A stretch of DNA of 48,182 nucleotides. Source: Oligoflexales bacterium (lineage in GTDB: Bacteria > Bdellovibrionota_B > Oligoflexia > Oligoflexales > RGVZ01). Positions 41,450 through 48,182 of the stretch are shown in pieces. Numbering within the stretch: the first letter of the stretch is position 1; each line of letters starts with the position of its first letter. The position numbers were made by a program, and so were the translations under genes. The notes beneath the pieces were generated by a model, which had not been told where the DNA came from, searched no databases, and saw nothing but the letters and a program-made list of their open reading frames with translations. The stretch is taken from contig CANJZQ010000016.1 in assembly GCA_947479535.1 (NCBI GenBank), forward strand, positions 1 through 48,182, given 5' to 3'.

Positions 41450-43275
41450 TAGAGCCTATTGTTCCAGTCCTCGATCGCTTTGGCAAACACGGAACGGACC
41501 TTGGGCAGCCACGGATATCGCTCCGCGCTTCCTTCGACGGTTTCCATGGCCGCCAGGGCATTCTGGACCCATACGATATCGGTTGGAGAAAGCTCGGCCC
41601 GACGGGCAGGATCACGCCAAAGGGGAACCAGGTAGTTGACCCCAAAATGGTCCATCATCGCAAAAACGCGAGTCCGGAGAAACGCGCTGTCAAGTCCGAC
41701 GGTCAACGTTCGCGCAACGTGAAAAAGCACTTCCGCAGCTGCACCAACCGACATGCCAGGATGGCCAGACAATCTCCCGGTCTCGCCAATACCGCCAAGA
41801 TCTGCAGGAAGCTCCCTCATCATCACGACAAGTGCCAAACGAACAGGATCTCGCAAGCGTTTATGGGCCACCCGCAATCGACCCGCCGTCGTATCGTCCA
41901 GCTGCAAGTCATCCAGGCTGGAAACCTGACCAACCCACTCGGAAAGTGCCGAGCAAAGGCGCGCCAAGCCCAATACACGCGTTTCGTTAAACACAGGTTT
42001 TACAATGTCAGGATACCCGGCAGGATCAAAAGTGCCGTCCTCGCGCCGCGTGAACATTGCCTCTTCACGAACCGATTGAGCCGCCGTACTGAAAAAGGGT
42101 CCATCGAGCAACAAGTCCATTCCAGGAAGGAACAGCAACGAGGCTGTGTGGGCGTCTGCGGGAAAAATTCCGGTGCCGTTCGCATAAAGTCGAGCCGTCG
42201 TGGTGCGGGCCGCTGGCCGCAACCGCGCCATCGCCCGTGCTGCGGCACGCCACACCAGAGCCTGTTCATCCAAGGTCACGGTACCCGCAGCGCGGTGCCA
42301 GCTCTCTTGAACTTCGGTCGCCATCTCCAATGAATCCACCGCTGGGTACTCAATCGTGTAGGCACCTGAAACAAATCGCATACCCGCTGTGTCCTTGCGC
42401 GGATCAAAGGGGGCCATCGGTAATCCATAAAGGTTGGACGGACTATTTTCATCAGTCTGAAAGGTCAGACCGCCATAGGGCGTTCCGTCTTTTGAAGCAA
42501 CGTCCAACCCGTACAGGTAACTCCACTCCGAAAGGACAAGGGCTGTGTTCAAGAGTTGCAGACCATGATCCACGCCGTCGAGAGCCGGCTTTCCTGACCA
42601 CATTGCGTCCATGCCGAGTATGTAATTCCAGCGCGCTGCCTGATCGCCAATCGAAAAGGTCTGGGGCGCCGCCAACGGACCAAGACCCGCTGCCGCAAAA
42701 CCGTCAAAACGGAAATCGTAGCGATCTGCGATGGTCGATCCGCCGGTCAAAGCCGCCGAAACTTTTCCGGCAACGGTTGCCTTCACTTGTTTCTTGATCA
42801 CGTTGTCGACACTGACCAGGCCGTCCAATACAGAACGGTAAGCTGGCGGCATTTGAAGGAGCCTCTGAACCTTTGGATCTGCTGCGACACCCTCGCGCAC
42901 CATCGGCATCAACAGTTGCGGCATCGGTCCGCCGCGAGTCACCAGCTTCGCCATATACTTGCTGGCAAATTTGTCTTGGGAGCAATTGCAATCGGCTAAA
43001 CCGAGAATGAGCTGCCGGTCCAGCTCCTCGCTTGATTCTGATGAAAAGGGCGCAATCCTGGCCAAAGTCGATTGCAGGTCGGAATTGACTCCAGCATCAT
43101 CGTTAAAAGAGTCAGGGTTCAGCTCTAAGTCAGCGGATGAACCATGATCCAGAGTTTTTTCCTCCGGAATCGCAACACCGCACGCCGGAACGAACAGGCA
43201 AAACAGAAAACTACAAACCGGCCCCAGCAACTGGGCAGCATTCACTGTCCGGTGTGATTTTAAATTTGGAAGCAT
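41449..43275 (-). CDS. Large lipoprotein of unknown function, paired with the barrel protein
   Basis: 608 residues from ATG 43275 (GTG 43278 is equally possible; GAGGAA lies just upstream). The signal stretch LLGPVCSFLFCLFVPACG suggests lipidation at Cys32. After an acidic spacer comes a CNCSQDKF motif and then a mostly alpha-helical body with many alanines and arginines (ALVWRAAARAMARLRPAARTTTARL, LARLCSALSEWVGQV). No enzyme motif is apparent and no family is recognised. Translation of the following barrel gene is coupled (TAATG), which suggests that the two form an envelope complex, as in many lipoprotein/barrel pairs; this is inference. It is divergent from corA with 176 bases between. Confidence 0.72.
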   Translation of the reverse strand: MLPNLKSHRTVNAAQLLGPVCSFLFCLFVPACGVAIPEEKTLDHGSSADLELNPDSFNDDAGVNSDLQSTLARIAPFSSESSEELDRQLILGLADCNCSQDKFASKYMAKLVTRGGPMPQLLMPMVREGVAADPKVQRLLQMPPAYRSVLDGLVSVDNVIKKQVKATVAGKVSAALTGGSTIADRYDFRFDGFAAAGLGPLAAPQTFSIGDQAARWNYILGMDAMWSGKPALDGVDHGLQLLNTALVLSEWSYLYGLDVASKDGTPYGGLTFQTDENSPSNLYGLPMAPFDPRKDTAGMRFVSGAYTIEYPAVDSLEMATEVQESWHRAAGTVTLDEQALVWRAAARAMARLRPAARTTTARLYANGTGIFPADAHTASLLFLPGMDLLLDGPFFSTAAQSVREEAMFTRREDGTFDPAGYPDIVKPVFNETRVLGLARLCSALSEWVGQVSSLDDLQLDDTTAGRLRVAHKRLRDPVRLALVVMMRELPADLGGIGETGRLSGHPGMSVGAAAEVLFHVARTLTVGLDSAFLRTRVFAMMDHFGVNYLVPLWRDPARRAELSPTDIVWVQNALAAMETVEGSAERYPWLPKVRSVFAKAIEDWNNRL

Positions 43276-43451
43276 CACAAATCGTTCCTCTAAAAAACAT
43301 CACTGTAGTTTTCGGCCAAGTCCGCGCGGGCTTTAGAAAAAAACGCAGCCTGTTGCGACAACTCAAGGGGTATTTGGTACTATAAAAAGCAGTCCTTACG
43401 GGTATTTGCAAGAATTTAAAGAAGCATAAAACGGCCCAGGAAACGAACATC

Positions 43452-44549
43452 ATGAATTTGACCAGTGCCATCCGCCGCTTACGCCCCAAACGCCAGCGCC
43501 CCCCACGGGGAACACCAGCCGGCACGATCCGCGGTGTGCAGACACCGACAGCCACCACCATCGATGTATTGGCCTATGGCCCATCTGGTCATGTTGAGCT
43601 GCAGGATCCTGATGAATCCAAAATTTTAGAGTTGATGGGCCAGCACAAGGTGGTCTGGATCAACATCATTGGACTGACTGACGTTGAGCGCCTCAAGCGC
43701 ATCGGAAAAATTTTCAACCTGCACGCCTTGGCCCTTGAGGATGCAACCAATCTTTATCAACGCCCAAAGATCGAAGACTACACCCACTACTATTACATCG
43801 CCACGCGCATGGCTGATGTGCAGCGCAAGGAAACTGAGCTGGAGCAATTCAGCCTGTTCTTTGGCAAGGGTTTTGTCATCGGAATCCAAGAGCACAAAGG
43901 CGACTGCTTTGATCCGATCCGGGCGCGAGTTCGCGGGGGAAAAACATCGTTGTACGAGCACGGGGCGGATTATCTTGCCTCCGCCATCCTTGATGCTGTG
44001 ATTGATGATTTTTTTCCGCACATTGAGCACATTGCAGACCGCCTGGAAACCCTTGAGACGGACATCATGACCAGGGGTCAAAAAGACACGGTTCAGAAAA
44101 TCTATGCCATGCGACAAGAGCTTTTGTTGATCCGTCGGGCGATTTGGCCGCTCAGAGACGCCCTCGCCATCATGTACCGGGATCAATCCACTTTGGTTGA
44201 AGCCAACACCAGGTTTTATTTTCGTGACTGTTACGATCACACCGTACAGATCATCGATGCCCTGGAGTCATACCGCGACCTGGTCTCGAGCATGATGGAA
44301 ATCTACCTGTCCAGTGTCAGTTACCGCCTGAATGACATCATGCGGACTTTAACTGTGATTTCGACGCTCTTCATGCCGCTGAATCTAATCGCAGGAATTT
44401 ACGGGATGAACTTTCACCCGGACAAGTCACCCTGGAACATGCCGGAACTTACTTGGTATTATGGCTACCCGTTTGCCTTGGTGCTCATGGGTTTGATTGT
44501 CATTGTGCTCCTGGTGCTCTTTCGTTGGCGGGGCTGGCTCAAGGGCTAA
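43452..44549 (+). CDS. corA: CorA-family magnesium/cobalt transporter
   Basis: Inner-membrane homopentameric Mg2+ channel. The N-terminal cytoplasmic domain is followed by a long helix and two membrane helices at the C-terminus: the first (about residues 297-315, TVISTLFMPLNLIAGIYG) ends in the signature Y317-G-M-N320, and the second follows after a short loop (FALVLMGLIVIVLLVLF). The C-terminus is basic (RWRGWLKG), as expected for the cytoplasmic end. Length 365 is usual. The upstream 173 bases hold no clear Mg-responsive leader. The start is preceded by CAGGAAACG. tgt follows after 21 bases. Confidence 0.94.
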   Translation: MNLTSAIRRLRPKRQRPPRGTPAGTIRGVQTPTATTIDVLAYGPSGHVELQDPDESKILELMGQHKVVWINIIGLTDVERLKRIGKIFNLHALALEDATNLYQRPKIEDYTHYYYIATRMADVQRKETELEQFSLFFGKGFVIGIQEHKGDCFDPIRARVRGGKTSLYEHGADYLASAILDAVIDDFFPHIEHIADRLETLETDIMTRGQKDTVQKIYAMRQELLLIRRAIWPLRDALAIMYRDQSTLVEANTRFYFRDCYDHTVQIIDALESYRDLVSSMMEIYLSSVSYRLNDIMRTLTVISTLFMPLNLIAGIYGMNFHPDKSPWNMPELTWYYGYPFALVLMGLIVIVLLVLFRWRGWLKG

Positions 44550-44570
44550 CTTTGTGTTACTCCCGGCGCC

Positions 44571-46307
44571 ATGGCGACGTCGAAAAGACTTAATTTTGAG
44601 CTTCTGCGGGTTGCATCTGGATCCCGCGCCCGGCTGACCCGGTTCAAGACCTTGCACAACGAGGTCACGACCCCGATCTTCATGCCGGTCGGGACTTTTG
44701 CGACCGTTCGAACACAACCTCTTGATATCGTTGAAGATATAGGCGCGCAGGTCCTCCTGGCGAACACGTTCCACCTGATGCTCCGGCCGGGCCCTGAACT
44801 CTTTCAGAAGTTTGGAGACATACATCGGTTCATGGGGTGGCCTAAATCCGTTCTGACGGATTCGGGAGGATTTCAGATCTTCAGCCTGCCAAATGCGCGG
44901 AACATGACTGAAGAGGGAGCCCGTTTCAGGGCATACACCGACAAGCGTGAAATCCTGCTAACCCCAGAACTCAGCATCGGGATGCAAAAAACCATCGGCA
45001 GCGACATCATGATGGTGCTTGATGAATGCATTCCCAGCACCTCACCCCACGACATGGCCCGTGCCGCCATGGAACGCACCCACCGGTGGGCAGCGCGTTC
45101 CCTTGCAGCTCGCGGGGAATCGCCCCAGTCCATGTTTGCCATTGTGCAGGGCGCCTGTTACCCCGATTTGCGGCGCGAAAGCGCGCGAATTTTAAGAGAA
45201 ATGCCCTTCGACGGATTTGCCATCGGGGGCCTGGCCGTCGGCGAGACCTCTGCCGAGCGTGAAGATTCAACCGAATTGGTCACGGAACTTTTGCCCCACG
45301 ATCTGCCGCGCTACCTGATGGGGGTTGGAACACCGCGCGACCTTCTGGAAGCGGTCCACCGCGGCGTCGACATGTTCGATTGTATTTTGCCGACGGCCTT
45401 GGCCCAGCAAGGTGTCGCATTCACTTGGAACGGCAAGATCGACTTGCGCCGCGGACGCTACCGCCTTGATGAAGGTTCTCTGGATCCAAGTTGCGCCTGC
45501 AACGTGTGCCGAAAGTACAGCCTCGCCTATTTACACCACCTTCAAAAGGTCAAGGAACCCCTGGCGTGGCAACTCCTGGCAACCCACAACCTGACTTTCT
45601 ACATGAAGCTGATGGCCGGCATGCGCGAAGCCATCCGGAACGATACGTTCCTGGATTTTTACCGCACCCATCGCGAAAATCTGGGACAAGGCGACGGAGG
45701 GGAACCGCCAAAACGCAAACCAGCACACAAAAAGAGCCGACCTGCTCCGCTGCAAATCGGTCGTTTTGAAATCGTCCAGAACATCGCAACTGCCGAGCAT
45801 GGAGTTTTTGGCACTGCGATCCGTGACACCATTTCGGGGAAGTTCACGCATGCAGTCCACGCTCCGGACGAGGAAGCCCATCGGCTTTATGTTGAGGAAT
45901 CAAAAGTTCTGGATCTTTTGAGCGTCCAGACCGGCGATTTGAATCAACCGGTCGTGGTTTGGGATGTCGGCATGGGAGCCGCCTTCAACGCCATGGCCCT
46001 TGTCACTGCTTACGAGGCCGCTGCAGCCCGCGGGGAAAAATTACGGCCCCTGCACATCAGCAGTTTTTCAGAAGATCCCGCAGCCCTGGAACTAGCGTTG
46101 GGTCACCCCTGGCTGTTTCCGCACACCCGCCATGCCGGACCTCATACGGTCTGGCGCGAAAGGCTGTGGCAGTCGAAACAATTCCCGGTCCGTTGGGAAC
46201 TTTTCCACGGCGACTTCCTCGAAACCAAGACCCAGGCCCCTGAACCTGACTTGATTTTGCATGCAACGTCGCCCTCCGCAGATTGCCAATTGGATTTGAA
46301 GGGTTGA
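44571..46307 (+). CDS. tgt: tRNA-guanine transglycosylase fused to a truncated MnmC-like methyltransferase domain
   Basis: Residues about 1-370 are a complete bacterial Tgt, which exchanges guanine 34 for preQ1 in queuosine tRNAs. It has catalytic and binding aspartates in LTDSGGFQ (D97), MVLDEC (D151) and DMFDCILPT (D270), and zinc ligands C308, C310, C313 and H339. After a basic linker (KRKPAHKKSRP) residues about 390-578 resemble the methyltransferase domain of MnmC (DUF752): an IATAEHGVFGTAI start, VHAPDEEAHRLYVEES, and the SAM loop VVVWDVGMGAAFNAMAL around residue 463. The chain stops soon after the strand DLILH, where MnmC proteins continue with D-P-F-S-P and a further subdomain; other frames downstream do not restore it. 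Start ATG 44571. Whether the second domain is active is unclear. Confidence 0.88.
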   Translation: MATSKRLNFELLRVASGSRARLTRFKTLHNEVTTPIFMPVGTFATVRTQPLDIVEDIGAQVLLANTFHLMLRPGPELFQKFGDIHRFMGWPKSVLTDSGGFQIFSLPNARNMTEEGARFRAYTDKREILLTPELSIGMQKTIGSDIMMVLDECIPSTSPHDMARAAMERTHRWAARSLAARGESPQSMFAIVQGACYPDLRRESARILREMPFDGFAIGGLAVGETSAEREDSTELVTELLPHDLPRYLMGVGTPRDLLEAVHRGVDMFDCILPTALAQQGVAFTWNGKIDLRRGRYRLDEGSLDPSCACNVCRKYSLAYLHHLQKVKEPLAWQLLATHNLTFYMKLMAGMREAIRNDTFLDFYRTHRENLGQGDGGEPPKRKPAHKKSRPAPLQIGRFEIVQNIATAEHGVFGTAIRDTISGKFTHAVHAPDEEAHRLYVEESKVLDLLSVQTGDLNQPVVVWDVGMGAAFNAMALVTAYEAAAARGEKLRPLHISSFSEDPAALELALGHPWLFPHTRHAGPHTVWRERLWQSKQFPVRWELFHGDFLETKTQAPEPDLILHATSPSADCQLDLKG

Positions 46308-46373
46308 TCCCGAAGCACCAGCGGTTCTATGATCAGCCCAGTGATTTCGTGAACAAAAAACCCCGGAGTTGTA

Positions 46374-47732
46374 TTGGCTTCCCTAATCTTTGGAGCCTTG
46401 ATCGTTCTGCTTCTCACCACTTGCAATGGTGTCCTGACCATGGCTGAGATTGCGGTCATTTCAGCCCGCAAAACACGCCTCCATCAAATGTCGCAACAAG
46501 GCAACGCCAGAGCCAGGCTGGCGCTGCAGCTTGCCAGCACGCCAACGTCCTTTCTGGCCAGCGTCCAGATCGGCATCACCCTCATCGGAGTTTTGGCCGG
46601 CGCCTTTGGTGGAGCCACCATGTCGGAGGATTTGGCTGCCATGATCAAATTCGAGGCAAGTCCAGGAACATTGTTCGCACAGTACGCTGACCCACTCGCC
46701 TTCGGCCTGGTTGTTGTTTCCATCACATTTCTTTCTCTCGTCGTCGGCGAACTCGTTCCAAAACGCATGGGCCTCAATAACCCAGAGCGCGTCGCCATCA
46801 CCTTTGCCTATCCCCTGCGTTTTCTTGCAAAAGTGACCAACCCGGTGGTTCAGCTGCTCAGTTTTGCGACGGACGGGATTTTGCGATTTCTCGGTGTCAC
46901 GGCCGTTGACCGCAACGAGGTCACGGAAGAAGAAGTCAAGTTGATGATCGAACAGGGAGCCGCATCCGGCGTCTTCCAAAAAGAAGAAGAATCGATCATG
47001 AAGCGGGCTTTGCGCATGGGCGACCGTCGCGTTGACGAGCTGATGACGCCACGACTCAAGATTGTCATGCTGGACCTGGCTGACTCGTTTGAAGACAGCA
47101 TGCGAAAAATGATGGCCAGCCCGCATTCCTATTTCCCCGTCTATGAAACCAATCCTGACCAAGTCACTGGCCTGATCTCGGTCAAGCAGCTGTGGCAAGT
47201 CCTGGCTACGGGAAATCGCCCGGATTTGCGCAAGATGGTCATTGATCCATTGTTCGTGATGGAGTCCACACCTTCGCTCAAGGTTTTGGAGATGTTCAAG
47301 TCTTCTGGAAAGCACCTTGCGATTGTCATCGACGAGTATGGTGGCACGGCAGGCATCATCACCCTGATCGATGTGCTTGAGGCCATTGTCGGAGATATCC
47401 CTGATGATGAAGCAAAAAGTGAAAAATCAGCCGTAAAACGCAAGGACGGGACATGGCTGGTCGAGGGCATGATCGGAATTCAAGACCTCAAGGATCTGTT
47501 CAACATTTCGACGATGCCTCACGAAAAAGACGGCGGCTATCAGACCCTGGGCGGGATGATCATGATGTCGGTGGGACGGATCCCAAGGGAAACGGACGTG
47601 GTATTATGGCAAGGCTGGCGATTTGAAGTGATGGACATGGACGGCCACCGGGTCGACAAGGTCCTCGTCACACCGCCAAAAAACCTGCGCGAGCCGGCAA
47701 AAGACAGCAAGGCCAACGAAAACAAGGACTGA
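46374..47732 (+). CDS. CNNM/CBS/CorC-domain membrane protein (TlyC/HlyC family)
   Basis: 452 residues. Residues about 1-190 are a CNNM (DUF21) membrane domain with about four helices (LIFGALIVLLLTTCNGVL, VQIGITLIGVLAGAF, LVVVSITFLSLVVGELVPK). A CBS pair follows (MTPRLKIVMLDL to the IDEYGGTAGIITLIDVLEAIVGDI phrase, which is the family hallmark). The C-terminal CorC/HlyC domain starts at about residue 365 (DGTWLVEGMIGI). Family members are implicated in Mg2+/Co2+ efflux or resistance; the haemolysin name is historical. A link to CorA two genes upstream is plausible. The start is TTG 46374 with CGGAG about six bases upstream. Confidence 0.9.
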   Translation: MASLIFGALIVLLLTTCNGVLTMAEIAVISARKTRLHQMSQQGNARARLALQLASTPTSFLASVQIGITLIGVLAGAFGGATMSEDLAAMIKFEASPGTLFAQYADPLAFGLVVVSITFLSLVVGELVPKRMGLNNPERVAITFAYPLRFLAKVTNPVVQLLSFATDGILRFLGVTAVDRNEVTEEEVKLMIEQGAASGVFQKEEESIMKRALRMGDRRVDELMTPRLKIVMLDLADSFEDSMRKMMASPHSYFPVYETNPDQVTGLISVKQLWQVLATGNRPDLRKMVIDPLFVMESTPSLKVLEMFKSSGKHLAIVIDEYGGTAGIITLIDVLEAIVGDIPDDEAKSEKSAVKRKDGTWLVEGMIGIQDLKDLFNISTMPHEKDGGYQTLGGMIMMSVGRIPRETDVVLWQGWRFEVMDMDGHRVDKVLVTPPKNLREPAKDSKANENKD

Positions 47733-47766
47733 AATAATTTTAGCGTCCACTAGAATCGCCACCTCA

Positions 47767-48182
47767 ATGTGCTGCGCCGCAATTCTGGTTGGTGCAGTTG
47801 GGCTTGCCCGTTGCAGTTCGAGTGGTAACGACTCTGAAAACAGCATCCCTCTAAAAAATATTGCTGGTTCGATCAAAAGCTCCACCGGACGCCAATCTGA
47901 TATGGCGAACTGGACACTGCTCGTGCTGGAAAAAACGACGCAGATTGCGCGCAGTGCCGTCATCGACATCAGCGGAACCTTCTCCATAGAACATGTCCGG
48001 GAGGACCGGGCGCATACGATCATCCTCCTTTCTCCCGACCATTTACTGCGATCGATTTTATCAATTCCGACCACCTCAGCCACGGTGATCAACCAGTATT
48101 TCACCGGAACACCCGATCAACTGCCGCCACTGGTTGAACGCGGACCGATTGTCATCTTTGGCTCCCTTGACGGAATCATTCC
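47767..48182 (+). CDS. Probable lipoprotein, N-terminal part (cut by window end)
   Basis: 139 codons are open from ATG 47767 to the window edge. The product begins MCCAAILVGAVGLARCSSSG, a short hydrophobic stretch before a cysteine-serine run that looks like a lipoprotein signal, although Arg just before the cysteine is unusual for a lipobox. No ribosome binding site is visible and the N-terminus lacks basic residues, so an upstream non-ATG start cannot be excluded. The rest alternates hydrophobic strands (WTLLVLEKTTQIARSAVIDI, HTIILLSPDHLLRSIL) with no recognised family. It starts 34 bases after the CNNM gene. Confidence 0.55.
   Translation, partial: MCCAAILVGAVGLARCSSSGNDSENSIPLKNIAGSIKSSTGRQSDMANWTLLVLEKTTQIARSAVIDISGTFSIEHVREDRAHTIILLSPDHLLRSILSIPTTSATVINQYFTGTPDQLPPLVERGPIVIFGSLDGII

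Noticed and set aside
41647-42333. 228-codon plus-strand open frame
   Set aside because: It lies wholly inside the minus-strand lipoprotein gene, has no ribosome binding site and a composition rich in Arg, His and Gln typical of antisense frames.
43340-43390. Promoter for corA (TTGCGA ... TACTAT)
   Set aside because: The boxes are 19 bases apart and the -35 is a weak match; not listed as a feature.
46250-46373. Frameshift hiding the rest of the MnmC domain
   Set aside because: I read the other two forward frames; one stops within 15 codons and the other gives no MnmC-like sequence, so truncation is more likely than a simple frameshift, though a sequencing check is still useful.

Overview
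The window looks like chromosomal DNA of a Gram-negative, double-membrane bacterium. It carries a TamA/TamB pair, a TonB-dependent receptor, several signal peptides with lipobox-like cysteines, and ClpS/ClpA. Taxonomy is inference only. The gene mix (fused alpha/beta 2-oxoacid dehydrogenase E1, HNH nuclease with a long disordered middle, pseudo-receiver/TPR protein, many lipoproteins without recognisable family) would fit Bdellovibrionota/Oligoflexia, but no ribosomal RNA is present to test it. No tRNA, rRNA, CRISPR array or insertion sequence was found. TTG and GTG starts with good ribosome binding sites recur (metH, the TlyC-like gene, the HEAT gene, tamA).

Layout. Bases 1-4335 (+): the end of a Gre-type transcript cleavage factor, exodeoxyribonuclease III, a fused 2-oxoacid dehydrogenase E1 and a secreted protein. 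A cluster of 42-base repeats and a large inverted repeat separates these from a minus-strand lipoprotein/TonB receptor pair (4506-7964). An aminotransferase and a membrane glycosyltransferase follow (8035-10394, +). They face a nine-gene minus-strand run (25604 down to 10401): pseudo-receiver/TPR protein, degenerate AAA protein, TamB, TamA, HEAT protein with a HEPN-like motif, FabG, KAS III, SDR, epimerase-like SDR. This run puts a set of fatty-acyl-type enzymes next to an outer-membrane assembly or lipid-bridge system and is the best candidate for an undescribed system.

Bases 25711-31580 (+) hold Maf, a 2Fe-2S ferredoxin directly upstream of cobalamin-dependent methionine synthase, and an HNH nuclease. 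Bases 31690-34317 (-) hold UbiD and a small lipoprotein, with a stray copy of the ubiD 3' end behind the lipoprotein gene. Bases 34781-36262 (+) hold a small basic membrane protein and a secreted protein with three cysteine-paired repeats whose apparent start codon sits in the loop of a strong hairpin. A helix-turn-helix/pseudo-ImmA protein (-) diverges from clpS-clpA (+). An outer-membrane protein/lipoprotein pair (-) overlaps the end of clpA. The window closes (+) with CorA, a tRNA-guanine transglycosylase fused to a truncated MnmC-like methyltransferase domain, a TlyC/CorC-like membrane protein and the start of a probable lipoprotein.

Biochemically recognisable genes cover DNA repair, branched-chain or pyruvate-type oxo-acid oxidation, methionine synthesis, quinone-type decarboxylation, queuosine tRNA modification, magnesium transport, regulated proteolysis and envelope biogenesis. 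About ten proteins have no recognisable family; most of them are predicted to be in the envelope.
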